Assembly (NCBI RefSeq): GCF_009363755.1
Contig: NZ_CP045417.1
Coordinates: 1,054,001-1,118,000 of the forward strand
Length of the DNA stretch: 64,000 bases
Direction: 5' to 3'
Source: Halomonas sp. THAF5a
GTDB taxonomy: Bacteria; Pseudomonadota; Gammaproteobacteria; Pseudomonadales; Halomonadaceae
Shown here: positions 33,237 through 40,454 of the stretch, piece after piece
Position numbering within the stretch: the first letter of the stretch is position 1
Layout of the letters: every line of letters starts with the position of its first letter
Notes under the pieces: model-generated
The model's input: only the letters and a program-made list of their open reading frames with translations
Databases searched by the model: none
What the model was told of the DNA's origin: nothing
Position numbers and translations under genes: made by a program

Positions 33237-33638
33237 CTACTCGCCGGCGTGGAAGGCGATCGCCACCGAGTTGATGCAGTAGCGAAGCCCGGTGGTCTCC
33301 GGCGGGCCGTCGGGGAAGACGTGGCCGAGGTGGGCGTCGCAGCGGGCGCAGGTCACCTCGGTGCGCTGCATGCCGTGGCTGGTGTCGGCGTGCTCCTCGA
33401 CGCACTTCGGCGTGAAGGGGCGGTCGAAGCTCGGCCAGCCGCAGCCGGCGTTGAACTTGTGCTCGTTCTCGAACAGCGGCGCATTGCAGCACACGCAGTG
33501 GTAGATGCCGTGCTCGTCGCTCACATGGTACTTGCCGCTGAATGCCGGTTCGGTGCCTTTCTCGCGGGTGACGCGGTACTGCTCCGGCGTCAGCTGCTCA
33601 CGCCACTCGGCGTCGCTCTTGTGGATCTTGCTGCGCAT
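33237..33638 (-). CDS. msrB: Peptide-methionine (R)-S-oxide reductase MsrB
   Basis: Reduces methionine-R-sulfoxide in proteins. It has 133 residues from the ATG at 33638 (AGGAGAGAGG before it). Both zinc-binding CxxC pairs are present (CVCCNAP and CARCDAH), as are GCGWPSF and the C-terminal catalytic cysteine in RYCINSVAI. The start gives a cytoplasmic single-domain enzyme. Confidence 0.95.
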   Translation of the reverse strand: MRSKIHKSDAEWREQLTPEQYRVTREKGTEPAFSGKYHVSDEHGIYHCVCCNAPLFENEHKFNAGCGWPSFDRPFTPKCVEEHADTSHGMQRTEVTCARCDAHLGHVFPDGPPETTGLRYCINSVAIAFHAGE

Positions 33639-33773
33639 GGCCTCTCTCCTCATTGCGTCGTGGAGCCGGCGGCAGGCTCGGCGTCTCGCCCTCATTCTGA
33701 CATCTCACGGGGCGGGGGTTTCCAGTCGCGGCCCGTGACAGGTCACGCGATATCAACGAGCGACGAGAGGTGC

Positions 33774-33802
33774 TTGACACACCCCGGGGGTGTCGGTAAT
33801 AT
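33774..33802 (+). promoter_or_regulatory. Promoter of the tRNA-Glu/tRNA-Gly operon
   Basis: TTGACA (33774-33779), a 17-base spacer, and TAATAT (33797-33802) form a near-consensus sigma-70 promoter. The downstream discriminator TCGCCGCACC is GC-rich, as in stringently controlled stable-RNA promoters. The first tRNA begins at 33833. Confidence 0.85.
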
Positions 33803-33832
33803 TCGCCGCACCTCGACGAGGCGAGCCAATGC

Positions 33833-33908
33833 GTCCCATTCGTCTAGTGGTCCAGGACACCGCCCTTTCACGGCGGTAACAGGGGTTCGAACCCCCTATG
33901 GGACGCCA
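33833..33908 (+). tRNA. tRNA-Glu (TTC), copy 1
   Basis: A 76-base cloverleaf with acceptor arms GTCCCAT/ATGGGAC, anticodon loop CTTTCAC (TTC), T-arm GGGGTTCGAACCCC and encoded CCA. Confidence 0.97.
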
Positions 33909-33932
33909 CTCGATTCGTTCAGGTGCCGGAGT

Positions 33933-34007
33933 GCGGGAATAGCTCAGTGGTAGAGCATCGCCTTGCCAAGGCGAGGGTCGGGAGTTCGAATCTCCTTTCC
34001 CGCTCCA
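33933..34007 (+). tRNA. tRNA-Gly (GCC), copy 1
   Basis: A 75-base cloverleaf with acceptor GCGGGAA/TTCCCGC, anticodon loop TTGCCAA (GCC), T-loop GTTCGAATC and encoded CCA. Confidence 0.97.
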
Positions 34008-34047
34008 TCTTTCCTCGGGAAGAGCGTAGTTTGAAGGTACAATTTGC

Positions 34048-34123
34048 GTCCCATTCGTCTAGTGGTCTAGGACACCGCCCTTTCACGGCGGTAACAGGGG
34101 TTCGAACCCCCTATGGGACGCCA
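34048..34123 (+). tRNA. tRNA-Glu (TTC), copy 2
   Basis: Same as copy 1 apart from one D-loop change (GGTCTAG for GGTCCAG). It lies 215 bases after copy 1 in the second Glu-Gly unit. Confidence 0.97.
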
Positions 34124-34162
34124 CCTTCGACATCCGGTGGCAACACAGTGCGAGAAGACCAA

Positions 34163-34237
34163 GCGGGAATAGCTCAGTGGTAGAGCATCGCCTTGCCAAG
34201 GCGAGGGTCGGGAGTTCGAATCTCCTTTCCCGCTCCA
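34163..34237 (+). tRNA. tRNA-Gly (GCC), copy 2
   Basis: Identical in sequence to copy 1 of tRNA-Gly, with encoded CCA. Confidence 0.97.
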
Positions 34238-34261
34238 TTCGCTCTTTCGAGTGATGATTGC

Positions 34262-34337
34262 GTCCCATTCGTCTAGTGGCCTAGGACACCGCCCTTTCAC
34301 GGCGGTAACAGGGGTTCGAACCCCCTATGGGACGCCA
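34262..34337 (+). tRNA. tRNA-Glu (TTC), copy 3
   Basis: Third tRNA-Glu copy; the D-loop reads GGCCTAG, so the three Glu genes differ only there. Encoded CCA. Confidence 0.97.
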
Positions 34338-34362
34338 CTTCTCTCAAGCACGTACCAGATAA

Positions 34363-34437
34363 GCGGGAATAGCTCAGTGGTAGAGCATCGCCTTGCCAAG
34401 GCGAGGGTCGGGAGTTCGAATCTCCTTTCCCGCTCCA
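34363..34437 (+). tRNA. tRNA-Gly (GCC), copy 3
   Basis: Third identical tRNA-Gly copy with encoded CCA. It is followed at once by the decayed tandem copies at 34438-34720. Confidence 0.97.
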
Positions 34438-34720
34438 ATCTTGTTAAGTACTCCCTATCGGTTAGGCCAAGGCTCGGGTCATGAGCTGGGGCGCCAGTCC
34501 GATCGAATCTCCTTTCCCGCTCCAATCTTGTTAAGTACTCCCTATCGGACAAGCCAAGGCTCGCGTCGTGAGCTGGGGCGCCAGTCCGATCGCATCTCCT
34601 TTCCCGCTCCAATCTTGTTAAGTACTCCCTATCGGATAGGCCAAGGCTCGGGTCATGAGCTGGGGCGCCAGTCCGGCTGATGGCAGCCCCATCGCATCTC
34701 CTTTCCCGCTCCAATCTTGC
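34438..34720 (+). repeat. Tandem repeats of decayed tRNA-Gly 3' halves
   Basis: Three direct repeats follow the last tRNA-Gly. Each ends in TCTCCTTTCCCGCTCC, the exact tRNA-Gly 3' portion, starting at 34508, 34595 and 34697 against 34421 in the intact gene. The period is 87, 87 and 102 bases, the last including a 15-base insertion. Each unit also contains ATCTTGTTAAGTACTCCCTATCGG and a GCCAAGGCTCG stretch recalling the anticodon arm. None can fold as a full tRNA. The rest of this gene-free stretch up to 34890 shows nothing recognisable. Confidence 0.85.
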
Positions 34721-34888
34721 ATGACCCTCCCAGATATCGATCATGAGTCAAGGCGCCCGCCTGGCTGGTGATGTTTCGTCGTATCTCGTTTTCCGCATCC
34801 ACCAGATGCCATGACCTCTCCGGTCAGACCACGTCGCCCGTCACGAGCCATCACGCCACCCCGGCTGTTGCTGCCTGTCCGAATGCGC

Positions 34889-34894
34889 TATGGT
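34889..34894 (+). promoter_or_regulatory. Putative -10 box of the riboswitch-SDR operon
   Basis: TATGGT lies 7 bases before the riboswitch 5' end, with a poor -35 (TGTTGC at 34866, 17-base spacing). Its location relative to the aptamer is the main support. Confidence 0.3.
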
Positions 34895-34900
34895 GGCCCC

Positions 34901-34978
34901 AGACACGGGGTGCGGCCACGGCCGCTGAGATGATACCCGTCGAACCTGATCCAGTTCACACTGGCGAAGGGATGTCGG
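34901..34978 (+). promoter_or_regulatory. TPP riboswitch (THI element) upstream of SDR-LLM operon
   Basis: The aptamer core is intact: ACGGGGTGC, CTGAGATGATACCCGTCGAA, CCTGATCCAGTTC and ACTGGCGAAGGGATGT, matching the conserved THI-box blocks in order. Downstream, CCTTGC (34998-35003) can pair with GCAAGG (35010-35015), which covers the ribosome-binding AAGGAG of the SDR gene, so translational control by SD sequestration is likely. Confidence 0.93.
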
Positions 34979-35022
34979 CCGGCTCCAGCGCGGCGTCCCT
35001 TGCCGCGTCGCAAGGAGTTCTC

Positions 35023-35799
35023 ATGGCCGTTTCCTCTCTCCCCCTCGATCAGCAGGTGGTGCTCGTCACCGGCGGCGCCCGCGGTCTCGGTGCCCGACTG
35101 ACCCGGGCCTTCCTCGATCAGGGCGCCCGCGTGGTGATCAACTACTACCAGAGCCGTGAGGCCGCCGAGACGCTGGTGAAGGAAGCCCCGGAGCGGGCCC
35201 TGGCCGTGCAGGCCGACGTGCGCGATCCCGAGGCGGTCAAGGAGCTGTTCGAGCAGGCGCAGGCCCACTTCGGCGCCCCGGTCACCACCGTGGTCAACAA
35301 CGCCCTGCCCGACTTCACCTTCAACGGCGATGCGCGGCCCGGCGCCGACGCGCTGGACTGGTCGCACCTCCAGCAGCAGCTCGAGGGGGTCAACCGGGGC
35401 GCGCTCAATACCATCCAGGCGGCGCTGGCCGGCATGCGCGAGCAGGGCGGCGGGCGCATCATCAACGTCGGCACCAACCTCTTCCAGAATCCCGTCGTGC
35501 CCTATCACGACTACACCGCCGGCAAGGCCGCGCTGCTCTCGCTGACCCGCACCCTCGCCAATGACCTGGGGCCCGACAACATCACCGTGAACATGATCTC
35601 CGGCGGCCTGCTGCGCACCACCGATGCGTCCAGCGCGACCCCGGAGGCGGTCTTCGATCTGATCGCCCAGAACACCCCGCTGCGCCGGGTGACCACGCCG
35701 GAGGAGTTCGCCGACGCGGCGCTGTTCTTCGCCTCGCCCTGGGCGAGGGCGGTCACCGGTCAGAACCTGATCGTCGACGGCGGGCTGGTGAAAGGATGA
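35023..35799 (+). CDS. SDR-family oxidoreductase (FabG-like) under TPP riboswitch control
   Basis: Short-chain dehydrogenase of 258 residues from the ATG at 35023, which has AAGGAG 6 bases before it. The cofactor motif TGGARGLG, the NNAL segment (VVNNALP) and the YxxxK pair (YTAGK) are present. The residue 13 positions before the catalytic tyrosine, normally serine, is threonine (VGTN). The C-terminal GQNLIVDGG closure is typical. A TPP riboswitch precedes it and the LLM monooxygenase overlaps its stop, so the substrate is probably a thiamine-related compound or breakdown product. That is inference from context; fatty-acid synthesis is less likely. Confidence 0.88.
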   Translation: MAVSSLPLDQQVVLVTGGARGLGARLTRAFLDQGARVVINYYQSREAAETLVKEAPERALAVQADVRDPEAVKELFEQAQAHFGAPVTTVVNNALPDFTFNGDARPGADALDWSHLQQQLEGVNRGALNTIQAALAGMREQGGGRIINVGTNLFQNPVVPYHDYTAGKAALLSLTRTLANDLGPDNITVNMISGGLLRTTDASSATPEAVFDLIAQNTPLRRVTTPEEFADAALFFASPWARAVTGQNLIVDGGLVKG

Positions 35800-37109
35800 T
35801 GCAACCACGAAGCCCCGACGAGACGCTGCACCTCAACCTGTTCGTGATGGGCGCCGGCCACCACCGCGCGGCCTGGCGCCACCCCGACTCCAGCGCCGAG
35901 CGGCTCGGCGACATCGCCTACTACGAGTCCCTGGCCCGCACCGCCGAGCGCGGCAAGCTGGATGCGGTGTTCTTCGCCGACGGCATGAGCGCCGGCAGCG
36001 TGGAGGACGGCTTCAACTGGCATCTCGAGCCGCTGACCGCGCTCTCCGCCATGAGTCGCGCCACCCGACATATCGGCCTGATCAGCACGCTCTCCAGCAC
36101 CTTCTACACGCCCTTCCACGCGGCCCGGCTGGTGGGCTCGCTGGACCACATCTCCGGTGGGCGCGTGGGCTGGAACGTGGTGACCTCGATGTTCGACAGC
36201 GAGGCGCGCAACCACGGCTATCAAGCCATGCCAGCGCACGCCGAGCGCTACGCCCGCGCCGAGGAGTTCGTGCAGACGGTGCTGGCTCTCTGGGACAGCT
36301 GGGCCGATGACGCCATCGAGCGCGACCGACACGGGCGCTATGCCGACCCGGACAAGGTGCAGAAGATCCACCATCACGGCAAGCACTTCCTGGTGGACGG
36401 GCCCCTGAATCTGCCGCGCCCGCCCCAGGGCCATCCGGTGCTGGTGCAGGCGGGCGCCTCCTCCCAGGGGCGCGACCTGGCGGCGCGCTATGCCGAGGCG
36501 ATCTACGCGGTCGCCTACGACCTCGCGACCGCCCAGGACTACTACCGAGACATCAAGGATCGGGTGGCGGCGGCCGGGCGTACCGCGCCGGTGCCGATCC
36601 TGCCGGGACTCGTCACCTACGTCGGCTCCACCATGGAGGAGGCCCGGGCCAAGCAGCGCGCGCTGGACGAGTGCCTGCCGGTGGCGGCCTCGCTGCGCCA
36701 GCTGGGGCTGTTCATCGAGCAGGACTGCAGTGACTGGGAGCTGGACGCGCCGGTGCCGCCGCTGCCGCCGCTCGCCGAGTTCCGCGGCCCCCAGGGCCGC
36801 TACGCCACCATCCTGCGCATCATCGAGACCGAGCGGCCGACCCTGCGCCAGCTGCTCGGGCGGCTCGCCGCCGGCGGCGGCCACTGCACCATGATCGGCA
36901 CCCCGGAGAGCATCGTCGACGAGATGGAGCGCTGGTTCCACGGCCGCGGCGCGGACGGCTTCAACCTGATGCCGCCGTCGCTGCCCGGCGGGATCGAGGA
37001 CTTCGTCGACCAGGTGGTGCCGGAGCTGCAGCGCCGCGGCCTCTTCCGCGAGGCGTACACCACCACCACCCTGCGCGGCCACCTCGGCCTCGAACGCCCG
37101 CCGGGCTGA
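35796..37109 (+). CDS. LLM-class flavin-dependent monooxygenase (NtaA/SnaA/DszA type)
   Basis: Bacterial-luciferase-like, FMN-dependent oxidoreductase of 437 residues; translation starts at 35796 or the next ATG at 35799, overlapping the SDR stop codon. Family features: the N-terminal LHLNLFVMGAGHH, LDAVFFADG, LEPLTALSAMSRATRHIGL, DHISGGRVGWNVVTS, PQGHPVLVQAGASSQGRDLAA, and C-terminal DGFNLMPP. This subfamily acts on N- and S-containing compounds (nitrilotriacetate, dibenzothiophene sulfone, alkylated thiols) and needs a separate flavin reductase, which is not seen nearby. Riboswitch control points to a thiamine or thiazole/pyrimidine-related substrate; this is inference. Confidence 0.88.
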   Translation: MMQPRSPDETLHLNLFVMGAGHHRAAWRHPDSSAERLGDIAYYESLARTAERGKLDAVFFADGMSAGSVEDGFNWHLEPLTALSAMSRATRHIGLISTLSSTFYTPFHAARLVGSLDHISGGRVGWNVVTSMFDSEARNHGYQAMPAHAERYARAEEFVQTVLALWDSWADDAIERDRHGRYADPDKVQKIHHHGKHFLVDGPLNLPRPPQGHPVLVQAGASSQGRDLAARYAEAIYAVAYDLATAQDYYRDIKDRVAAAGRTAPVPILPGLVTYVGSTMEEARAKQRALDECLPVAASLRQLGLFIEQDCSDWELDAPVPPLPPLAEFRGPQGRYATILRIIETERPTLRQLLGRLAAGGGHCTMIGTPESIVDEMERWFHGRGADGFNLMPPSLPGGIEDFVDQVVPELQRRGLFREAYTTTTLRGHLGLERPPG

Positions 37110-37118
37110 ACCTCCTGG

Positions 37119-38415
37119 CGATCCGCTCACGATAGCGGTTCCCCAAAATAAAAGGTTCATCGCACTTTGCCGGGAAATGCGGCACGGATCTTCAGGAAGA
37201 AGTACGCCGTGTCGCGATACCCGTAGGCCATCCGCTTGATGACCTTGATCCGGTTGTTCATGCCCTCCAGCACGCTGGTGTTCAGCCGGTGCCGGGCGCT
37301 GGACAGGATCCCTTCGAGGTACGGGACCAACCGCTTGGCGAAACGTTCCAAGGCCTCGATGCCACTGCTGGTCGCCATGGCATGCCACTCCTGCCAGGCG
37401 TTTCGGGCGGTGGCTTCGTCGTCGGCAAACCACAGGGTCTTGAGCTGATCCTTGAGCAGGTACGCCGTGGTCAGTGACGCATTGGCCGCCAGCAGCTCCT
37501 CCAGCTTCACCGCCTGCTCGGGCTTGAGATTGTCGGCGTTGCGCAGCAGCAGCCAACGACTGCCCTTGATCACCTTGCGGGCCGCCTTGTCGTCGCGCAG
37601 CTGGTTAGCCTGATCGACGCGTACCCGATCCATCACTTCGCGCCCGTACTTGGCCACCACGTGGAAGCGGTCGTAGACCACCTCGGCGTTGGGGCACTGG
37701 TCCTTCACCTCACAATCGAAGGCCGAGTTCATGTCCATGGCCACGGCCTCGATCAGCTCTCGTGCCTCGCCCAGCCACGCGAAGAAGGGGCGGATCGACT
37801 CGCGGGAGCGGCCTTCGCCGATCCATACCACCTGCTGAGTGTCGGCGCAGGCGACCACGGTGGCGTAGCGGTGTCCCTTGTGCAGGGCAAACTCGTCCAT
37901 CATCAGCCGCCGCAAGCGTGTCGGATCCGGTGCCGGCAGGTCGCGTTGCAGGCGCTGCTTGTCGATGGTCTTGACGGTATGCCAGTGCAAGCCGACCAGA
38001 TCCGCGACATGCCGGATCGGCAGCAACGTGACCAGGCGCTCCACCCACTGGCGCAGTGTGGTGGTGACCGGCGAGCGCCCGGGTAGCCAGTCGATGCGCT
38101 CTCGTGTCGGACCACAGGTCGGGCAGCGCAGGCGCCGCACCGGGACATCCAGCTCCACTCGGTAGATCAGCAGCGGCGCCTCGCGGACGCGCCGGCGATG
38201 CACGTCATGGACCAGGCAACAGGCGTGGTCACAGCCGCTGCAGACAGGCGGGGTCAGGTCATCGGGCTCCAACTGGAGCCGTAGCGTCTGAGGATCCAGG
38301 AACTCGTGGTGGGCGACAGTGAACCCTTTCCAGAACAGGCTGAGCGGGGTAGCATCCATGGCAACGGCGGTGTCCGTAGGCTGACGTTTTGGCGAATATC
38401 AGCTTACTCGGATTC
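37119..38415 (-). mobile_element. ISL3-family insertion sequence
   Basis: An element of about 1.3 kb with one transposase gene. Imperfect terminal inverted repeats can be aligned: the left end ATCCGCTCACG...TTCCCCAAAA (from about 37121) and, on the other strand, the right end ATCCGAGTAAG...TTCGCCAAAA (from about 38413). The repeats are weak and I could not find the expected 8-bp target duplication, so the exact ends are approximate. It begins about 10 bases after the LLM monooxygenase stop codon. Confidence 0.75.
37157..38359 (-). CDS. ISL3-family transposase
   Basis: A DDE transposase of 400 residues. The N-terminal zinc-finger region has CSGCDHACC and CPTCG, followed by a helix-turn-helix segment (LVGLHWHTVKTIDKQRL). 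The catalytic core carries MMDEFALHKGHRYATVV (first Asp), AMDMNSAF and VYDRFHVVAKYG (second Asp), and GMNNRIKVIKRMAYGYRD (the Glu region just before, LEG). The open frame is uninterrupted, so the element may be active. Confidence 0.93.
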   Translation of the reverse strand: MDATPLSLFWKGFTVAHHEFLDPQTLRLQLEPDDLTPPVCSGCDHACCLVHDVHRRRVREAPLLIYRVELDVPVRRLRCPTCGPTRERIDWLPGRSPVTTTLRQWVERLVTLLPIRHVADLVGLHWHTVKTIDKQRLQRDLPAPDPTRLRRLMMDEFALHKGHRYATVVACADTQQVVWIGEGRSRESIRPFFAWLGEARELIEAVAMDMNSAFDCEVKDQCPNAEVVYDRFHVVAKYGREVMDRVRVDQANQLRDDKAARKVIKGSRWLLLRNADNLKPEQAVKLEELLAANASLTTAYLLKDQLKTLWFADDEATARNAWQEWHAMATSSGIEALERFAKRLVPYLEGILSSARHRLNTSVLEGMNNRIKVIKRMAYGYRDTAYFFLKIRAAFPGKVR

Positions 38416-38483
38416 ACCGCCGTTTCTCTATCCAGCCCTCGCCTCAAGCCCTGCCTGTTTCACGCTGATCTGCGAAGAACCAT

Positions 38484-38511
38484 AAAAAAACGCCCCGTTC
38501 GAGGGGCGTTG
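38484..38511 (-). terminator. Terminator of the sodium:solute symporter gene
   Basis: On the minus strand AACGCCCC, loop TCGAAC region, GGGGCGTT is followed by seven T residues: a textbook Rho-independent terminator 20 bases after the symporter stop codon. Confidence 0.9.
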
Positions 38512-38531
38512 TCGTGTGAGGCGAAAGGTGC

Positions 38532-39974
38532 TTACCCCTCGAAGCGTCGCGCGCCGGCGCTCAGCACCGCGAAGTCGAAGCGCTGCTTGGCCGGAAGCAC
38601 TACCAGCAGCGCCAGGCCCGTCACGACCGGCATGAAGGTGGCGAGCAGGAAGGACTCCATGAGCGTGGTCAGGGCATCGCCCGGGGCCGGGAAGAGGGTG
38701 AGGCCGGCGATCAGGCCGCTGACGGTGGCGAGCACCGCGGCACGCCCATCGAAGCGGCGGTTGAAGAGCCCGAAGAAGACCGGGAAGGCCGCCGCGCAGC
38801 AGAGAAGGTCGGCCAGCAGGAAGAGGTAGAGCACGCTGTAGCCCTGGGCGGCGACGAAGGTCACCGGCAGCGCCAGCAGCAGGATCAGCCACCGCGACAG
38901 GCGCATCAGCCGCTGGTCGCTGGCGCCGGGCAGCAGCCGTCCGCCGTCGACGGCGATCATGCTCGAGGCGGCGCTCAGGGTGGTGTCGGCGCTGCTCATG
39001 ACCAGCGCCAGGCCGAGGAAGATCAGGCCCACGGCGAACCAGCCGGGGATGTCGGCGAGCAGCACGCTGAACAGCGCCACCGAGCCGTCGCCGGGCAGCC
39101 CCAGCCCCACGAACGCCAGCCCGAACAGCCCCATCACGAAGATCATCGGCGCGCTCAAAAGGCCCCCGAGCAAAAAGCCCAGGGCCACCGCGCGGTTGCT
39201 CTGGGCGGCGTAGACCCGCTGCCAGTTGCCCTGGTAGAAGAGCCCGGTCAGCATCACGGCCAAAAAGAAGGTGAGGCCGGCCTTGAGCCCGCCCAGGTCG
39301 GTGATGTCAAGAAGCCGCGGCGCCGTCGCCTCGAGGCCGGCGAGGGTGGGGGTGAGGCCGCCGGCGGCCTGCCAGCCGACGATCAGTAGCACGGCGAGCA
39401 GCGGCAGGATCACGACCATCTGCACCTTGTCGGTGAAGATCGAGGCGCGCAGGCCGCCGTACAGGGTGTAGAGCAGGGTGGCGGCCATCACCACCGAGCT
39501 GGTCGCCCAGAGCGGGACCGGCGCCAGCAGCCCGACCATCTTGGCGATGGCGGTGACCCCCGCGGCCAGGGAGATGAACAGGTAGAACAGCATGATCACC
39601 AGGGTGAAGGCGTACATGGGGCGCCCGTAGCGGCTCATCACGAACTCGGTGAGCGTGTGGCCGCCCGGCGAGAGCTCGCGCAGGCGCCGCCCCAGCGGAA
39701 TCATCACCAGCCTGGGGGCCAGCGAGCCGAGCGCATAGCCGGCGATGGCGCCCAGCCCGCCCCAGGTGGCCGCCTGGGCGGGGCCGAACAGGATCCAGGT
39801 GCCCAGCGTCGAGGCCATCAGGGTCAGCACCGTGGCGGTGGCGCCCTGGCTGTTGCGGGCGATGATGAAGTCCTCGAGGCTCTCGTTGTGGCGGCGGGCG
39901 TAGAGCAGGCCCGGCACGGCAAACAGCGCCGCGAAGGCGATGAGCCACCAGAAGGCGTGGGCGGTCGACAGCAT
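38532..39974 (-). CDS. Sodium:solute symporter family transporter under TPP riboswitch control (ThiV-like)
   Basis: SSS-family permease of 480 residues with about 13 membrane segments. It opens with WWLIAFAALFAVPGLLYARRHNESLEDFIIARNS. GTWILFGPAQAATWGGLGAIAGYALG and SSADTTLSAASSMIAVDGGRL (a sodium-site helix) are typical of the family. The ATG at 39974 has AGGGAGAA before it. A TPP riboswitch lies in its leader, so the cargo is probably thiamine or a pyrimidine/thiazole precursor; SSS transporters with THI elements have been called ThiV in comparative genomics. The SDR-LLM unit converges on it from the other side of the IS. Confidence 0.9.
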   Translation of the reverse strand: MLSTAHAFWWLIAFAALFAVPGLLYARRHNESLEDFIIARNSQGATATVLTLMASTLGTWILFGPAQAATWGGLGAIAGYALGSLAPRLVMIPLGRRLRELSPGGHTLTEFVMSRYGRPMYAFTLVIMLFYLFISLAAGVTAIAKMVGLLAPVPLWATSSVVMAATLLYTLYGGLRASIFTDKVQMVVILPLLAVLLIVGWQAAGGLTPTLAGLEATAPRLLDITDLGGLKAGLTFFLAVMLTGLFYQGNWQRVYAAQSNRAVALGFLLGGLLSAPMIFVMGLFGLAFVGLGLPGDGSVALFSVLLADIPGWFAVGLIFLGLALVMSSADTTLSAASSMIAVDGGRLLPGASDQRLMRLSRWLILLLALPVTFVAAQGYSVLYLFLLADLLCCAAAFPVFFGLFNRRFDGRAAVLATVSGLIAGLTLFPAPGDALTTLMESFLLATFMPVVTGLALLVVLPAKQRFDFAVLSAGARRFEG

Positions 39975-40069
39975 GGCGTTCTCCCTAGCATAGAATGGCC
40001 CGGCGCGATGCCGAGCGTCGCTACGAGAGGACGCAATTGCGTTGGGTGAGAAGCGTTGCCGGATGGCAC

Positions 40070-40175
40070 TTCCTTCCCTTCGCCGGCATGATCCGGATCA
40101 GGTTCGAAGGGTTACCGGTCGTGCCGCCGAGGCACGGGGCCGGAATCTCAGTCCGCGTGGACTCCCCCAGGAATG
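40070..40175 (-). promoter_or_regulatory. TPP riboswitch (THI element) upstream of the symporter
   Basis: On the minus strand the conserved blocks occur in order: GGGGGAGTCC, GGACTGAGATTCCGG, ACCGGTAACCC, GAACCTGATCCGGATCA and GCCGGCGAAGGGAAG. The aptamer is complete, with an extended variable stem (CCCCGTGCCTCGGCGGCACGA). About 95 bases separate it from the symporter ATG. Confidence 0.95.
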
Positions 40176-40181
40176 CATCCT

Positions 40182-40210
40182 AGCGTAGGGCCCCGGCGTC
40201 ACCGGGTCAA
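40182..40210 (-). promoter_or_regulatory. Putative promoter of the riboswitch-symporter unit
   Basis: On the minus strand TTGACC (40210-40205), a 17-base spacer and TACGCT (40187-40182) predict a start near 40175, exactly at the aptamer 5' end. Confidence 0.5.
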
Positions 40211-40454
40211 CACGGCCCGCGCCGCCCGCGGCAACGATGAGCATGCGAACTGTCATGCCGGTGGCGTAAGATGGTAGGCCGCGACGGGGCGCAGGCACCG
40301 GTCGCTGCCTGACGTGTGGCTCGAGCGGCGGAAGGGCCGCGGCTTGAATTGCGCGGCGCCGCCCCCATGTCAGCGCCCCGTGTGTTCGGGCCGCGCGCCC
40401 TTTTCCGGCGAGTGCCGGCATGGCACCTCATTCATCTTCAGTACGGGATCTTTC

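Noticed and set aside
30877..33492. An apparent 871-residue fusion of GTPase-region sequence to the aminotransferase
   Set aside because: The upstream portion is out of frame with the GTPase and consists of Arg/Pro-rich shadow sequence; the aminotransferase has its own ATG at 32106.
34438..34720. Possible CRISPR array in the 87-base tandem repeats
   Set aside because: The whole 87-base unit is repeated, with no unique spacers, and it contains tRNA-Gly 3' sequence; no cas genes are present.
34325..34744. Minus-strand frame of 139 codons with repeated LTRLERERR units
   Set aside because: It is antisense to the tRNA-Gly gene and its decayed copies; the peptide repeat reflects the DNA repeat.
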